Below, piece by piece: positions 29,954 to 40,184 of a DNA stretch of 64,000 nucleotides (positions within the stretch are counted from its first letter, which is position 1; every line of letters begins with the position of its first letter). Under the pieces are notes generated by a model, which saw only the letters and a list, made by a program, of their open reading frames with translations, was not told the origin of the DNA and did no database searches. The DNA is from Tateyamaria omphalii (GTDB taxonomy: Bacteria; Pseudomonadota; Alphaproteobacteria; Rhodobacterales; Rhodobacteraceae): contig NZ_CP019312.1 of the NCBI RefSeq assembly GCF_001969365.1, forward strand, positions 992,001-1,056,000. Direction: 5' to 3'. The position numbers and the translations under genes are program-made.

Positions 29954-30568
29954 TTACAGGTCTGTGAACTCCGTCGTCGCAGCCGACGGTTCGGGGCGCA
30001 GGGTACGCTCGCTTGTGCTGCCTGTGGCCAGATCTTCGCGGTAGATCTTGAGCAGCCCGCGTGTGCCGTCGGGATGCGATGCGATGTCCTGGAAGGTACG
30101 GTTGCCGCCTGCTTCGGCGCGAAAATAAGCCGACGTCAGCAGGTGCTGCTGGAAGCTGGTCAGCGTACCGGTGCCCTCGTAGCCCATATAGCGCTGGTAG
30201 TCGGCGATGGCGTCGCGGGTGCGCGACCCGACCTTGCCGTCGATCGTGCCCGCGTCAAAGCCAAAATAGTTGAGCGAGGATTGGATCTCGCGTCCTTCGG
30301 GTGTTGCCGGAATGGAAGGGCGGTATGTCTTCTTGGCCGGGGCGCGGTAGGCGCGGGGCTGCGTGGCATAGGTGCGCGGGGCGACGGCGCGCTGCCGCGC
30401 GGCTTGACGCGCTTTGTTCTTACGCACTTCGTTGTTGATGATCGCGCCGCCGATGCCGCCGATGATGGCCCCTGCGATGAAGTCGCGGCTGTCTGCCGCG
30501 GCACGGGTGGCGGGGACAAGGGCGAGCGCGGCCGCGATGGCGGCGGAGATGAGTGTTTTGGACAGCAT
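29954..30568 (-). CDS. Exported peptidoglycan-binding domain protein
   Basis: A 204-residue protein. It has a signal peptide (about 1-26), a glycine-rich hydrophobic stretch (FIAGAIIGGIGGAII) that could be a membrane anchor, a basic low-complexity linker, and a PG_binding_1 domain (about 95-150) with LNYFGFDAGTIDGKVGSRTR. The ATG at 30568 is preceded by AAAGGAGC. The likely role is attachment to the cell wall; no enzymatic domain is visible. Confidence 0.8.
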   Translation of the reverse strand: MLSKTLISAAIAAALALVPATRAAADSRDFIAGAIIGGIGGAIINNEVRKNKARQAARQRAVAPRTYATQPRAYRAPAKKTYRPSIPATPEGREIQSSLNYFGFDAGTIDGKVGSRTRDAIADYQRYMGYEGTGTLTSFQQHLLTSAYFRAEAGGNRTFQDIASHPDGTRGLLKIYREDLATGSTSERTLRPEPSAATTEFTDL

Positions 30569-30923
30569 GACTGCTCCTTTCTTCAAATGGCCTGACGCCG
30601 GGATGTTCAGGCAGCACGGTGTCGCAGGCTGTTATGGTATCTGCATATGGGCCGGGTGCTGTGCCGGGGAAGGTGGTTTGTACCCCTCGCGCGCGCGGTG
30701 GCGGTGATCTGCGCGTTTTGGCAGGTGTGTGGGCGGGGGATGGCCCAATTTTGTTACGTGATATTGCATAACAACGCGTGTGATACTGCTGTTTTGCGGG
30801 TTTTGGCCCGGGTGATCGGCGATTGGCCGGGTGGCCAGCCCCCCAGCCCCCGAGGTACTTTCAGCCAGAAGAAATAAGGTGGTCTGCACTGTGTGCTGGT
30901 ACCGGGGGTGGCCGCGTCTTCGT
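30569..30923. other. Intergenic region with no supported gene
   Basis: About 355 bp between two minus-strand genes. It holds the promoter region of the peptidoglycan-binding protein and, at its far end, a copy of the dispersed 3'-end element. Short open frames exist, but none has a convincing start or protein-like sequence. Confidence 0.5.
30835..30880 (-). repeat. Dispersed 3'-end element (minus strand)
   Basis: On the minus strand it reads TTCTTCTGGCTGAAAGTACC followed by GGGGGCTGGGGGG. It lies about 45 bp downstream of the LuxR-type gene stop and in the same orientation relative to the gene as the other copies. Confidence 0.6.
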
Positions 30924-32000
30924 TTAAGAGCAACCGTTGATCAACGCCCGCAGGTCGCAGGTGCGGTTCAGTTCAAGCTTGTCCAGAATGTTCCTGATTG
31001 TCCACCGGACGGTGCTGAGCGCGCGGTTGCGTTGTCGGGCAATTGCGGAGGGCGTGTCACCGCGTGCGAGCGCGCAGGCGATTTCGGCTTCGGTCGGTGT
31101 GAGCCCGAAGACTTCGGCGACCTCCCTTGGATCGGCGCATATTGGGGATTGAAGATTTTTCAGCACCACCATTACTTCGGCATGGCGTGTGCCCAGGCTG
31201 TTGAACGGCGCAGGGACGGCACGGAGTATGTCAATCGACACGACGGGGCGATTGCCGAGCGTGCGCAGAGCAAGCGGCAGCACAGGATCACCCGCCAGCA
31301 CGTTCTGCACGCGCATGTCGAAGGCGCGTGTCAGCTGGTTCCGCCCAAGAAACAACCGGCCGAATTGCAAGGACAGCTCTGGTGTGTCGGCGATGAAGCG
31401 CCGTGCCGCGGTCGTGCTGTCTATGACTTGTCCGTCTCGATCCAGGTAGAGCATTTGCTGCATGTCGGCGGTGCTCTTGTGGTGGGCAAATGTTCGGTCA
31501 ACAAATTGTTGCCTCAGCCGGACAATCGCCATCAGATGGAGGTGAAGCGTTTCCCACATCCGTACTTCGGCTTTGGTGTAGTTACCGAGGTTTTCGGGTC
31601 GGAAGGCTGTGCTGCACAGTAACAGGTGTGGCCCGGCATGTGTCATAATACCCATGCCCGCCTGGGCATCATGCGATTTGAGCCACTCATTGTAGACCGG
31701 ACATGTCCGGCGTTCATCATCTGTATAAAGATCGGCCTGGTGCCAAACCCGGTCCCGAGGTTGCGCAAGCCCCCGTACGATACGTTTGTCGCGATGTGCC
31801 CAGTTGGTGCGGAATTCGGCATCTATTGACGGATCTCCGCTCGTGATGCCGGCTACAGGCGCTCCGCTCTGCGCGTCGAAGGCCAGAAAGTTCAGCACAC
31901 TGGAATGGTTGTGTCGGGCAAGATCAACAAGTGAAGCAGCGAGTGCTGCATCATCGAAGGCCGCGTTGTAGAGCCGCGCAACGTCCTGTTCAAAAGACAT
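30924..32000 (-). CDS. LuxR-type helix-turn-helix regulator
   Basis: A 358-residue protein. Residues about 295-355 form a GerE/LuxR HTH: FGLTPTEAEIACALARGDTP, then IARQRNRALSTVRWTIRNIL and LDKLELNRTCDL. The 290-residue N-terminal part has no receiver or autoinducer domain that I recognise; LDRDGQVIDSTTAARRFI may belong to a PAS-like fold. No partner synthase or kinase is adjacent. The signal and targets are unknown. Confidence 0.8.
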   Translation of the reverse strand: MSFEQDVARLYNAAFDDAALAASLVDLARHNHSSVLNFLAFDAQSGAPVAGITSGDPSIDAEFRTNWAHRDKRIVRGLAQPRDRVWHQADLYTDDERRTCPVYNEWLKSHDAQAGMGIMTHAGPHLLLCSTAFRPENLGNYTKAEVRMWETLHLHLMAIVRLRQQFVDRTFAHHKSTADMQQMLYLDRDGQVIDSTTAARRFIADTPELSLQFGRLFLGRNQLTRAFDMRVQNVLAGDPVLPLALRTLGNRPVVSIDILRAVPAPFNSLGTRHAEVMVVLKNLQSPICADPREVAEVFGLTPTEAEIACALARGDTPSAIARQRNRALSTVRWTIRNILDKLELNRTCDLRALINGCS

Positions 32001-32182
32001 ACCAGATCCCCCAGACCCCTCTGCGCAGTGTAGCGAAACGTTGTGCGTGTGTCATCGGACTGGACCATGCGCCGTCTCTGAACGGCCCCCTCAATTCTGA
32101 TGGGGGCAGCGCCGGGCATCTTGATTAGCGTTCCGGGGACGGCAAGGCCGTTGCAGTTACGATGTAAACAGAAGGAAATGAT

Positions 32183-32566
32183 ATGATGTCAGGGGTAAAG
32201 AGGTACGTGCCAGCCTGTCTTGCAGGGGCGCTTGCCGTGTCGATCGGAGCCATCGCATATGCCGACGCGTCCAATCGGATCGCGTTCAAGGACCGGGTGC
32301 GTTTGAACGTCGGGCAGGCGATGATAGTGCATGGCCATCGCGGAGAATGTGGTCAGTTGCCGACGCAGGCGCGCATGAAGCGGTCGGCTGAACGGATCAA
32401 TGCGGCGCTGACAACAGGACGGGTTCAACACGGCAAGCCCGGCGTGCGGCGCAGCGGGGCCTGCAATGGCGATACGCCGGCCGTGGAGCTTATTTTTGTC
32501 GCGACCAGCCCAGGGCGGGAACGTGTCGAGGTTTTTGGCGACGAGATACTTTTCATCGTTCGGTGA
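32183..32566 (+). CDS. Exported protein of unknown function
   Basis: A 127-residue protein with a signal peptide (about 1-27, ending AIAYADA) and a mature domain with two cysteines (RGECGQLP and SGACNGDTP) likely joined by a disulfide. It ends in an Ile/Val-rich strand. AAGGA precedes the ATG. I do not recognise the family. A bidirectional terminator separates it from ctaD. Confidence 0.6.
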   Translation: MMSGVKRYVPACLAGALAVSIGAIAYADASNRIAFKDRVRLNVGQAMIVHGHRGECGQLPTQARMKRSAERINAALTTGRVQHGKPGVRRSGACNGDTPAVELIFVATSPGRERVEVFGDEILFIVR

Positions 32567-32591
32567 TCCGCCTCCGGGCTCGGTACGGCAA

Positions 32592-32635
32592 ATGAAAAAG
32601 GGCCCCGGTCGCCACCGGAGCCCTTTGGTTTTTCA
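32592..32635. terminator. Bidirectional intrinsic terminator
   Basis: AAAGGGC-CCGGT pairs with ACCGG-GCCCTTT around a short loop (about 32597-32627). An A-run lies on the left and a T-run on the right, so it can stop ctaD from the minus side and the exported-protein gene from the plus side. Confidence 0.75.
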
Positions 32636-32649
32636 GGTCAGTCCGTCGC

Positions 32650-34323
32650 TTAGTGCGAGGGCTGCTTGTCCCAGTCTTCCTGCTTGGGCAGGATTTCGAA
32701 CGTGTGTTCCGGCGGCGGGCTGGGCAGGGTCCATTCCAGCGTGTCGGCATATTCGTTCCAGGGGTTGTTCTCGGTCACCTTGGCGCCGCGCAGCAGCGAG
32801 TAGGCGATCACACCGAAGAAGAACAGGAACGAGGCGAAGGACAGGAACGCGCCCCAGGACGACCAGGCATTCCAGTATGCGAACTGCTCAGGGTAGTCGA
32901 TGTAGCGGCGCGGCATGCCCTGGCGGCCCAGGAAGTGCTGCGGGAAGAAGGTGATGTTGGCACCGATGAACATGGTCCAGAAGTGCAGCTTGCCTGCCCA
33001 TTCGGGGTACATGCGGCCCGTCATCTTGGGAAAGTAGAAGTAGATCCCCGCAAAGATGGCGAAGACGGCGCCCAGCGACATCACGTAGTGGAAGTGCGCC
33101 ACGACGTAGTATGTGTCGTGGTAATAGCGGTCCACTGCGGCTTGGCTCAGCACGATGCCTGTGACCCCACCCACGGTGAAGAGGAACAGGAAGCCGAAGG
33201 CCCAGAGCATGGGTGTCTTGAACTCGACCGAGCCGCCCCACATGGTGGCGATCCAGCTGAATACCTTCACCCCCGTGGGCACGGCGATCACCATAGTGGC
33301 CAGCATGAAGTAGGCCTGTTGGTTCAGCGACATGCCGACCGTGTACATGTGGTGCGCCCAAACGACGAAGCCCAAGGCGCCGATCGCGATGATCGCCCAG
33401 ACCATCGGCAGATAGCCGAAGATGGGCTTGCGGCTGAACGTGGCGATCACGTGACTGATGATGCCGAAGCCCGGCAGGATGATGATGTAGACCTCCGGGT
33501 GGCCAAAGAACCACAGGATGTGCTGGTAGAGCACGGGGTCACCGCCACCGGCTGGGTCAAAGAAGGTGAAGCCGAAGTTGCGGTCCATCAGCAGCATGGT
33601 GATCGCACCCGCCAGAACCGGCAGAGACAGGAGGATCAGCCACGATGTGACAAAGATCGACCAGGAAAACAGAGGCACCTTGAACAATGTCATGCCGGGC
33701 GCGCGCATGTTCAGGAAGGTCGTGATCATGTTGATCGCGCCCAGGATCGAAGAGGCACCCGAGACGTGGACCGCAAAGATGGCGAGATCCATCGACATGC
33801 CCTGTTCGTTGGTCGACAGCGGTGGATAGAGAACCCAGCCGACGCCGGAGCCCAACTGGCCGTTGCCGCCCGGTGCGAGGACGGAGCAGACCGCCAGCGT
33901 GGTGCCCGCGACGTAAAGCCAGAAGGACAGGTTGTTCATGCGGGGGAACGCCATATCAGGCGCGCCGATCTGCAAGGGCATGAAATAGTTGCCGAACCCG
34001 CCAAAGAGTGCCGGGATCACGACGAAGAACATCATCAGGATGCCGTGGCCCGTGATCAGCACGTTCCAGAGGTGGCCGTTGGGGGTACATTCGCCCGCGG
34101 CTGCGGCTGTCAGGCGCGCGCCTTCCATACACATATATTGAACGCCCGGGTCCATCAGCTCGAGGCGCATGTATACGGTGAATGCGACCGAGATGAAGCC
34201 GACGAAGGCCGAGGTGATCAGGTATAGGATCCCGATATCTTTGTGGTTGGTGGACATGAACCAACGGGTGAAAAAGCCCCGTTCGTCTTCGTGCTCTTGC
34301 CCGTGAATGGCTGCGTCTGCCAT
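32650..34323 (-). CDS. ctaD: Cytochrome c oxidase subunit I (aa3 type)
   Basis: A 557-residue protein with about 12 membrane helices. It contains the heme a ligand region GHGILMMFF, the CuB site with the His-Tyr pair in [17 protein letters not shown], the HH of [10 protein letters not shown] and the heme a3/a ligands in [14 protein letters not shown]. It reduces oxygen and pumps protons together with subunits II and III. The gene stands apart from the other cox genes. The ATG at 34323 follows AGGAGG. Confidence 0.97.
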   Translation of the reverse strand: MADAAIHGQEHEDERGFFTRWFMSTNHKDIGILYLITSAFVGFISVAFTVYMRLELMDPGVQYMCMEGARLTAAAAGECTPNGHLWNVLITGHGILMMFFVVIPALFGGFGNYFMPLQIGAPDMAFPRMNNLSFWLYVAGTTLAVCSVLAPGGNGQLGSGVGWVLYPPLSTNEQGMSMDLAIFAVHVSGASSILGAINMITTFLNMRAPGMTLFKVPLFSWSIFVTSWLILLSLPVLAGAITMLLMDRNFGFTFFDPAGGGDPVLYQHILWFFGHPEVYIIILPGFGIISHVIATFSRKPIFGYLPMVWAIIAIGALGFVVWAHHMYTVGMSLNQQAYFMLATMVIAVPTGVKVFSWIATMWGGSVEFKTPMLWAFGFLFLFTVGGVTGIVLSQAAVDRYYHDTYYVVAHFHYVMSLGAVFAIFAGIYFYFPKMTGRMYPEWAGKLHFWTMFIGANITFFPQHFLGRQGMPRRYIDYPEQFAYWNAWSSWGAFLSFASFLFFFGVIAYSLLRGAKVTENNPWNEYADTLEWTLPSPPPEHTFEILPKQEDWDKQPSH

Positions 34324-34700
34324 GCGGTGCCTCCTGGCTGTTAGTTGCTTCGCACACGGGGTTCCCGTTCCATGCGCGGATTCTTGAATGGTTCTAGAGT
34401 TTTGCCACGTGCGCATCAATGGAAGATGCGGCGAATGGCCGGGATGAATTGTCGCGTGTGAAACATGCTGCACACTGCCGGTAACGTTTGGTCACGCTCG
34501 GTTGCGGGGGTGCAGGCCGTGTTTTTCCGTGATACCCTTAAAACGTGTATTGCGGTATTGTTTCCAAAAATTGACGCAATGCCGCGGAATGGCCTCATTA
34601 TGGGACGTCCAAGGGCGCTTTTCATCCCTTGTTAAGCCCGATTCCACCGCCATTCCTGACAGAAACGCGCCCCGGCGCATCCGATATCGAGTGCAGGATA
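34324..34700. other. Divergent intergenic region
   Basis: About 375 bp between the starts of ctaD and the RTX/Hint gene. The middle is AT-rich and has an imperfect inverted repeat (ATTGCGG and CGCAAT arms near 34551-34580). It must hold both promoters, but I cannot assign clear elements. No gene is supported. Confidence 0.45.
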
Positions 34701-37124
34701 ATGGCAACGAACGACAACACGAACCCGGGCACAGAGGACAGTCAGGCGATCTCTGGCAGCAGCGGGGCGGACACGCTGACCGGCGCCTTTGGCAGTGATA
34801 CCATCACGGGCGGCGCGGGGGCGGATGTTCTGTCCGGCGACGGGCCGGTCGAAGGCGCGTGGCATTTCGAGACGTTCGACTTCAACTTCTCATCTTCCGC
34901 CGGGCAGGCCTTTGACATCGAAAGCGGCACACGGACGGCATCGGGATATGTCACCGATTTCAACGAAGGTGGCCTGACCAACACGGTGCGCGGCACAACG
35001 GGCAACCCCGAGGACTTCGGGGTGATCTATACCAGCACTTTGAATGTAACGAGCGGCGGGACGTATCGGCTGACCACGTCTTCGGATGATGGGTCGACGA
35101 TTCAGATTTTTGACTCCAGTGGCAATCCTGTCCAGTTCAACAACCAGACCGGCGGCACGCTGGACTATCTGAACAACGACTTTCACCAGGGGACTACAAC
35201 CCGTTTTGGCGATGTAACGCTTGATCCGAACGAGACGTATACGATCCAGATCCGGTATTGGGAAAACCAGGGCGGCGATACGCTGTCGGCGACGATCAGT
35301 GGGCCGGACACCGGCAATAGCAGCGAAAACCTTCTGACGTCCCCGATGATCGGGGTGCCGCCGGGGCCGGAATACTCGGTCACGGGCACGCCCGCCGGGG
35401 TTGAAGGCGACGATGTGATCGACGGCGGCGCCGGGGATGACACAATCACCGGTGATGGCGGCAATGATACGCTGTCGGGCGGGGCGGACAATGACAGCGT
35501 CGATGGCGGCAGCGGCGCCGACAACGTGTCGGGCAATGGCGGTTCCGACACCCTGAGTGGTGGATCGGGTGACGACACGCTTGAGGGTGGAGGCGGCAGC
35601 GACACGCTTTTGGGCGAGCAGGGCGCTGACAGCCTTGTCGGTGGCGGCGGTGCGGACGTGCTGGTGGGCGATGACGGGTCCGACAGCACAACACTTTTTG
35701 AAGATGATTTTGAATCCGGCGCCAGTGGCTGGTCGAACAGTACAACGGAATCCGATCCGAACCTGGGCACGTCGCTCGGCCGCTTTGGTGCCACCGATGG
35801 CGTTGTGGCGACTGAACGCACGTTTGAGCTGGGTGCCGATTCCGAAGAGGTGCAGGTGGAATTCGACGCCCTGCTGCTCGACAGCTGGGACGGCGAAGAC
35901 TTTGTGATCACACTCAACGGTGAGGAGGTGCGGTTTTCGCACCAGGCGGGGGATACATCGTCGCCCGCGAGCCAGAGTTTCGTGAGCGCCGACGGGGCAA
36001 CCTACACCATCGACTTCACCAACACGCAAACGGGCGAGTTGGGATATACGTCCGGCGGCGTGTCAAATTCCCAAGACACGATCATGAACGTCGTGATCAC
36101 GATCACGGATGCGCCAGCCGAATTGACGCTTGGCCTTGGCAGCACGCTGAATTCCAGCATCACGAACGAGAGTTTTGCGATCGACAATTTCTCGGTCGTG
36201 CGGGTGGACACGGTCAACGACACGCTTGAGGGCGGCACCGGGAATGACACGCTGACCGGCGGGGCGGGCGACGACACCTACGTGTTCAATTCCGGTGATG
36301 GCGACGATGTCATCACCGATTTCAATGCGGGCAACACCGGCACGATCAGCGACGGCGATCAGACCAACAACGATTTCATCGACCTGAGCACTTATTACAC
36401 CAATATTTTCGAGCTGCGTGCGGACCTCGCGGATGACGGTGTTCTGAACCAGTCGGTCGGCGATTTCGGCGACAATACCGGTTTGGGCGGGTCGATCACC
36501 ATGACGGGTGTGACCGGGGGCGATCTGACCTTTGACAACACCAACGTGGCCTGTTTCACCAAAGGTGCCCTGATCGAGACGACCGAGGGGTCGGTTCCGG
36601 TCGACGGGTTGCGCCGCGGCATGCGGTTGCGCACCTGGGACAATGGCGACCGGCCTGTGCGGGCCGTGTTGCGGCGTTCTGTGGATGCGATGGGTACATT
36701 GGCGCCGGTCCATATCTCTGCAGGTGCGCTTGGCAATGCGCGGGACCTGCTTGTGTCACCTGCGCACCGGATGCTGATCGCGGATTGGCGGGCACAGATG
36801 CTCTTTGGTGCGGACGAAGTGCTGGTGGGTGCGGTCAACCTTGTGCGCGGTGATCTGATCTATCGCGCGCCCAGACCGCGCATCACCTACTACCATATCC
36901 TGATGGATCGGCATGAGGTGATCTATGCCGAAGGCGCACCCACAGAAAGCTTCCACCTGACCCGCGAAGCGGTCGAGGCAGCCGAATATGGCGACGCAGA
37001 GGAAGGGGCCGTGGCGATGGAAATCGCGCGCCTGTTCCCGGAACTCCTGATTTGCGCAAGCCGCTGTGTCCGCCCGGTCATGAAAGGGTACGAAGCGCGC
37101 GCGCTTGCAGGCATGCTGACTTGA
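34701..37124 (+). CDS. Secreted PA14/RTX calcium-binding protein with C-terminal Hint domain
   Basis: An 807-residue acidic protein with no classical signal peptide. In order: short RTX repeats (about 10-50), a PA14-like domain (about 50-210, with RLTTSSDDGSTIQIFD), a block of RTX nonapeptides (about 235-335, GGxGxDxLx), a beta-sandwich possibly lectin-like (about 345-505), a second RTX block (GNDTLTGGAGDDTYVF, about 515-545) and a Hint_2-like domain from Cys618 (CFTKGALIETTEG, then VSPAHRMLI). RTX proteins usually leave through a type I secretion system, and Hint folds can cleave autocatalytically. The ATG at 34701 has AGGA just before it; a TTG at 34629 is in frame but weaker. Likely an adhesin or surface protein. 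Confidence 0.85.
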   Translation: MATNDNTNPGTEDSQAISGSSGADTLTGAFGSDTITGGAGADVLSGDGPVEGAWHFETFDFNFSSSAGQAFDIESGTRTASGYVTDFNEGGLTNTVRGTTGNPEDFGVIYTSTLNVTSGGTYRLTTSSDDGSTIQIFDSSGNPVQFNNQTGGTLDYLNNDFHQGTTTRFGDVTLDPNETYTIQIRYWENQGGDTLSATISGPDTGNSSENLLTSPMIGVPPGPEYSVTGTPAGVEGDDVIDGGAGDDTITGDGGNDTLSGGADNDSVDGGSGADNVSGNGGSDTLSGGSGDDTLEGGGGSDTLLGEQGADSLVGGGGADVLVGDDGSDSTTLFEDDFESGASGWSNSTTESDPNLGTSLGRFGATDGVVATERTFELGADSEEVQVEFDALLLDSWDGEDFVITLNGEEVRFSHQAGDTSSPASQSFVSADGATYTIDFTNTQTGELGYTSGGVSNSQDTIMNVVITITDAPAELTLGLGSTLNSSITNESFAIDNFSVVRVDTVNDTLEGGTGNDTLTGGAGDDTYVFNSGDGDDVITDFNAGNTGTISDGDQTNNDFIDLSTYYTNIFELRADLADDGVLNQSVGDFGDNTGLGGSITMTGVTGGDLTFDNTNVACFTKGALIETTEGSVPVDGLRRGMRLRTWDNGDRPVRAVLRRSVDAMGTLAPVHISAGALGNARDLLVSPAHRMLIADWRAQMLFGADEVLVGAVNLVRGDLIYRAPRPRITYYHILMDRHEVIYAEGAPTESFHLTREAVEAAEYGDAEEGAVAMEIARLFPELLICASRCVRPVMKGYEARALAGMLT

Positions 37125-37126
37125 TG

Positions 37127-37170
37127 TCTTCTTCTGGCGAAAAACACTTCGGTGTCTGGAGTAGAGCCCC
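37127..37170 (+). repeat. Dispersed 3'-end element
   Basis: TCTTCTTCTGGCGAAAAACACTTC starts close after the stop of the RTX/Hint gene, a diverged copy of the element at 3672. Confidence 0.55.
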
Positions 37171-37208
37171 AACAAAAAACTAAATTGCGTCGCGTAGCGG
37201 CCTCTGGA

Positions 37209-37865
37209 TCACGCCTTGGGTTCGAAAACAGTGTCGAATGTCTGACGCAAGGCCACGTCCACATCCTCCATCGTCACCGGCAGACCAAGGTCCACCAGTG
37301 ACGTGACCCCGTGTTCTGCGATCCCGCATGGGACGATGCCGTCGAAATGGGTGAGGTCCGGCTCGACATTGATGCTCAGCCCGTGAAAGCTGACCCATTT
37401 GCGCAGGCGGATGCCGATGGCGGCGATCTTGTCATCGGCCATGGACCCGTCGGGCTGGCGTGGCTTTTCGGGGCGCGCGACCCAGACGCCGACGCGGCCT
37501 TCGCGGATCTCGCCCGTCACGTTGAACGTCTCCAGCGTGGCGATCACCCAGGTTTCCAACTGTTTGACAAAGGCGCGCACATCGCGCCCGCGCCTGCCTA
37601 CGTCGAGCAGGGTATAGGCCACGCGCTGGCCTGGCCCGTGATAGGTGTATTGCCCGCCGCGCCGCGTGTCGAACACGGGGAAGCGGTCGGGATCGGTGAG
37701 GTCCTCGGGCTTGGCCGAGGTGCCGGCAGTGTAAAGCGCTGGATGTTCGACCAGCCAGATGCACTCTTCTGCCGCGCCAGCGGCGATGGCGGTGGCGCGC
37801 GCTTCCATCCATGCCTCGGCTGTACGGTAATCGGTGAGGCCCGGTGTGGTGATCCATTCGACCAT
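37209..37865 (-). CDS. lipB: Octanoyl-(acyl carrier protein) transferase
   Basis: A 218-residue LipB that moves octanoyl groups from ACP to lipoyl domains in lipoic acid synthesis. It has [27 protein letters not shown], the catalytic Lys in [14 protein letters not shown] followed by FHGLSINV, and the catalytic Cys in [14 protein letters not shown]. The ATG at 37865 lies four bases downstream of the stop of the dsbA-like gene (37870), so the two genes are in one operon. Confidence 0.95.
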   Translation of the reverse strand: MVEWITTPGLTDYRTAEAWMEARATAIAAGAAEECIWLVEHPALYTAGTSAKPEDLTDPDRFPVFDTRRGGQYTYHGPGQRVAYTLLDVGRRGRDVRAFVKQLETWVIATLETFNVTGEIREGRVGVWVARPEKPRQPDGSMADDKIAAIGIRLRKWVSFHGLSINVEPDLTHFDGIVPCGIAEHGVTSLVDLGLPVTMEDVDVALRQTFDTVFEPKA

Positions 37866-37869
37866 CGTG

Positions 37870-38538
37870 TCAGGCGGCCTCCTGCGCGGCCTTGCGCAGG
37901 ATTTGGGCGTAATGGTCCGCCCCTTGGGCGCCGGTGACCAGGTATGCGCCGCCAAAGATCATTGATGGCACGCCAGTGATGCCGTGCCCGTTCCAGAACG
38001 CCTGTTGTTCGCGCACGCGGTCTTGATGCGATCCGGTCGCCAGGACGTCCTCAGCTGCATTTCGGTCCAGACCGACCTGTTCTGCCACATCCAGCAACAC
38101 GTTGCGGTCCGATACATCGCGCGTTTCGGTGAAATGCGCATGGAAAAGCGCCAGTTTCAGCGGGTGTTGCTTGCCCTGCGATAGGGCAAAGTCGAGCAGT
38201 TGGTGCGCTTCGAACGTGTTGACGATCCGGCTGTCGGTGGCAAAGGCGAAGTCGATTCCGAGGCTTTGACCCAGTTTTTGCAGATGCGCGCGGTTCTGTG
38301 CGGATTGCGCGGGGCTGGCGCCGTATTTTTCGGCAATATGTTCCGTCAGGTTCTGACCTTCGGGCGGCATGTCGGGGTTCAGCTCAAACGGATGCCAACG
38401 GATGCGTGCACCCATGCCAGTCATGCCAAGCGCCTGTTCCAGCTGCCGGAATCCGACTATGCACCAGGGGCACATCACGTCCGACACGATATCAATATCG
38501 AGGACGGGTGCGGTTTTCGGTTCGGTCTCGGGGGGCAA
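37870..38538 (-). CDS. DsbA-family oxidoreductase (FrnE-like)
   Basis: A 222-residue thioredoxin-fold protein with the active site CPWC (Cys23, Cys26), preceded by [11 protein letters not shown], and the cis-Pro region [14 protein letters not shown] helical insertion lies between them, as in the FrnE group of cytoplasmic DsbA-like proteins. No signal peptide is visible. The start is a TTG; no ATG or GTG is available before the first strand. Confidence 0.88.
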   Translation of the reverse strand: MPPETEPKTAPVLDIDIVSDVMCPWCIVGFRQLEQALGMTGMGARIRWHPFELNPDMPPEGQNLTEHIAEKYGASPAQSAQNRAHLQKLGQSLGIDFAFATDSRIVNTFEAHQLLDFALSQGKQHPLKLALFHAHFTETRDVSDRNVLLDVAEQVGLDRNAAEDVLATGSHQDRVREQQAFWNGHGITGVPSMIFGGAYLVTGAQGADHYAQILRKAAQEAA

Positions 38539-38860
38539 GATTGTCTTTTGTCCTTATTGCCTTCGGCGCGCGGCCGTTGTCGGAGTCATGCGGACGCCAG
38601 GATCGACTCGGCGCCACCTGGGTGCGTTTTGCAGACCGCTGAATGCTGCATCGGCCCGGTCCAAGTCAACGCACACCGTGTGGCTGCCATCCGCGATGTT
38701 CCGGTCGGCGCCAGTATTGCCGCTATTGTCAGTGTGGCTGCAAACAAAAAGGTGCGAGCGACGCCGATCGGGCCACTTTCGGACCGATGTTTTTCTTTGA
38801 GTTTTCGGTCTTGGCAAGTGCTGCGTTCGTCGCTAAACCCCGGCTACCAAGTCAAGGCGT
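38539..38860. other. Intergenic region upstream of tRNA-Leu
   Basis: About 320 bp. Small open frames occur on both strands, but none has a good start or recognisable sequence. It should contain promoters for the tRNA and for the dsbA-lipB pair. Confidence 0.4.
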
Positions 38861-38947
38861 GCGGCCGTGGCGGAATTGGTAGACGCGCAGCGTTGAGGTC
38901 GCTGTGAGGTAACACTCGTGCGAGTTCGAGTCTCGCCGGCCGCACCA
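38861..38947 (+). tRNA. tRNA-Leu (anticodon GAG)
   Basis: An 87-base gene including an encoded CCA end. The acceptor stem GCGGCCG pairs with CGGCCGC, the D-arm has GGTAGAC, the anticodon stem CAGCG/CGCTG holds the loop TTGAGGT with anticodon GAG, a long variable arm follows as expected for tRNA-Leu, and the T-arm has GTTCGAGTC. It reads CUC and CUU codons. Confidence 0.95.
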
Positions 38948-39066
38948 TTGTCATCCTCTCCTTGCTGGTCGTCCATTGGATAAACCGCCTTTACATTTGT
39001 GCGGTGTGTTCCCTCACCGCGTCTTGAAACACTCTGGTATGAGAATTTGAGGAAGAGGGGACACCG

Positions 39067-39960
39067 ATGGACCGACGGTCATTTCTGGTGCCTGGAAATG
39101 TGGCGGCGGGCGGCGCGGGTTTTACTCCGGCCATTGCGCGGGCGGAGGTGGGGGATACGACCCTGACCACTGTCAGCGATGGCAACCTGACCTTGCTCGG
39201 CAGATTTGTCTTTGACCCGATGCCGAAGGATCAGTTGCAGCCGATCCTCGCCGCCTATGATCTGTCGCCCACGCAATTGACCCCGTAGTGCAGTCTCCCG
39301 CTTTACCGCGATGCGCATAGCACAGTGTCGTTGGATTTGGGCTCCGGTCCCGATTTCATGCCGAAGGCGGGGTGGAGACGGACAGTCTGATCGCCCTCGG
39401 TCCGATGCCGGAGGACATCACCCATGTGGTGTTCACCCATGTGCATCCCGATCACATTAGGGGACTGTTCAACGATTTTGATGAGCCGCTTTTTTGCCAA
39501 CGCCACCGATCTGATGGGCCGGACCGCGTGGTAATATTGGCAGAACCCTGCGACCGTCGACACCATTGGCGAGGTGCGCGCGGCCTTTGCCGTGGGCGCC
39601 AAGCGCCGGAGGCGGGTGATCGAGGACAGTGTGGCGCTGTTTGAGAATGAAGACGTCGTCTTGCCGGGCATCGGCGCGGTCGCTTCGCCGGGGCATGCGA
39701 GTTTCGAGCCGCCCAGCGGGCGTGACAACGCCTTGATTCTGGGCAATGCGATCGGCAATCATCATGTCGCCTTTCACAAGCCCGCGTAGATCAGTTGGTT
39801 GGATCAGGATGGGGATAGGGCCGCTGTGACCCGTGCAGTGCTGTTTGATCGCACCGTGTCGGAGCCGATGCGGATTGTTGGCTTTCACTTGCCACACGGC
39901 GGGATGTGGCGCGTAGATCAGACATCGGAAGGGTACGTGTTCGTGCCTGAGCGCGCATGA
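39067..39960 (+). pseudogene. Decayed MBL-fold hydrolase with Tat-type leader
   Basis: The N-terminus MDRRSFL followed by an Ala/Gly-rich stretch looks like a Tat signal. The metallo-beta-lactamase motif THVHPDHIRG is readable near 39430. The frame is broken repeatedly: an in-frame TAG at 39286, a frame change near 39370, another near 39495 inside the segment after FDEPLF, a TAA near 39530 and a TAG near 39787. The final segment ends at 39960. At least two frameshifts and three stops show that it is not functional. Confidence 0.8.
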
Positions 39961-40184
39961 TGCGCTGTGCTGTCGCATTCGCGCTGTGCGCAGCCCCCGC
40001 GTTTGCCAGCTAGGATATTGCCGACCAGCACCCCGGCTCGGTCCTTTGTTCCAAACCGGTCAAGGTGGTCCCGCATGTCTGGTCCGCCATCGGCGTCACT
40101 GCGCCGCCGGCCCATGAAAACAGCGGGCACAGCAACATGAGTTTCATCCTGACGGGCGACGGGGTGGTCGTGACCAATGGCAGG
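39957..40184 (+). pseudogene. N-terminal remnant of a second MBL-fold hydrolase
   Basis: A signal peptide-like start (MMRCAVAFALCAAPAFAS) runs into a TAG at 40011, then continues in frame as a typical exported MBL-fold N-terminus (VKVVPHVWSAIG, ENSGHSN, TGDGVVVTNG). The remaining two thirds of the enzyme, including its metal-binding motif, are missing. The frame passes directly into Crp/Fnr sequence near 40185. Confidence 0.7.

Noticed and set aside
30647..30877. Open frame in the intergenic region before the LuxR-type gene
   Set aside because: Low-complexity translation that runs into the dispersed 3'-end element.
32653..34227. Long plus-strand open frame opposite ctaD
   Set aside because: It mirrors the codon bias of ctaD on the other strand and has no recognisable protein sequence.
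35400..35680. Repetitive DNA in the RTX gene
   Set aside because: It is explained by the calcium-binding nonapeptide repeats of the protein.
38554..38882. Small open frames on both strands before the tRNA gene
   Set aside because: Weak starts (TTG), no ribosome site and no protein-like features.
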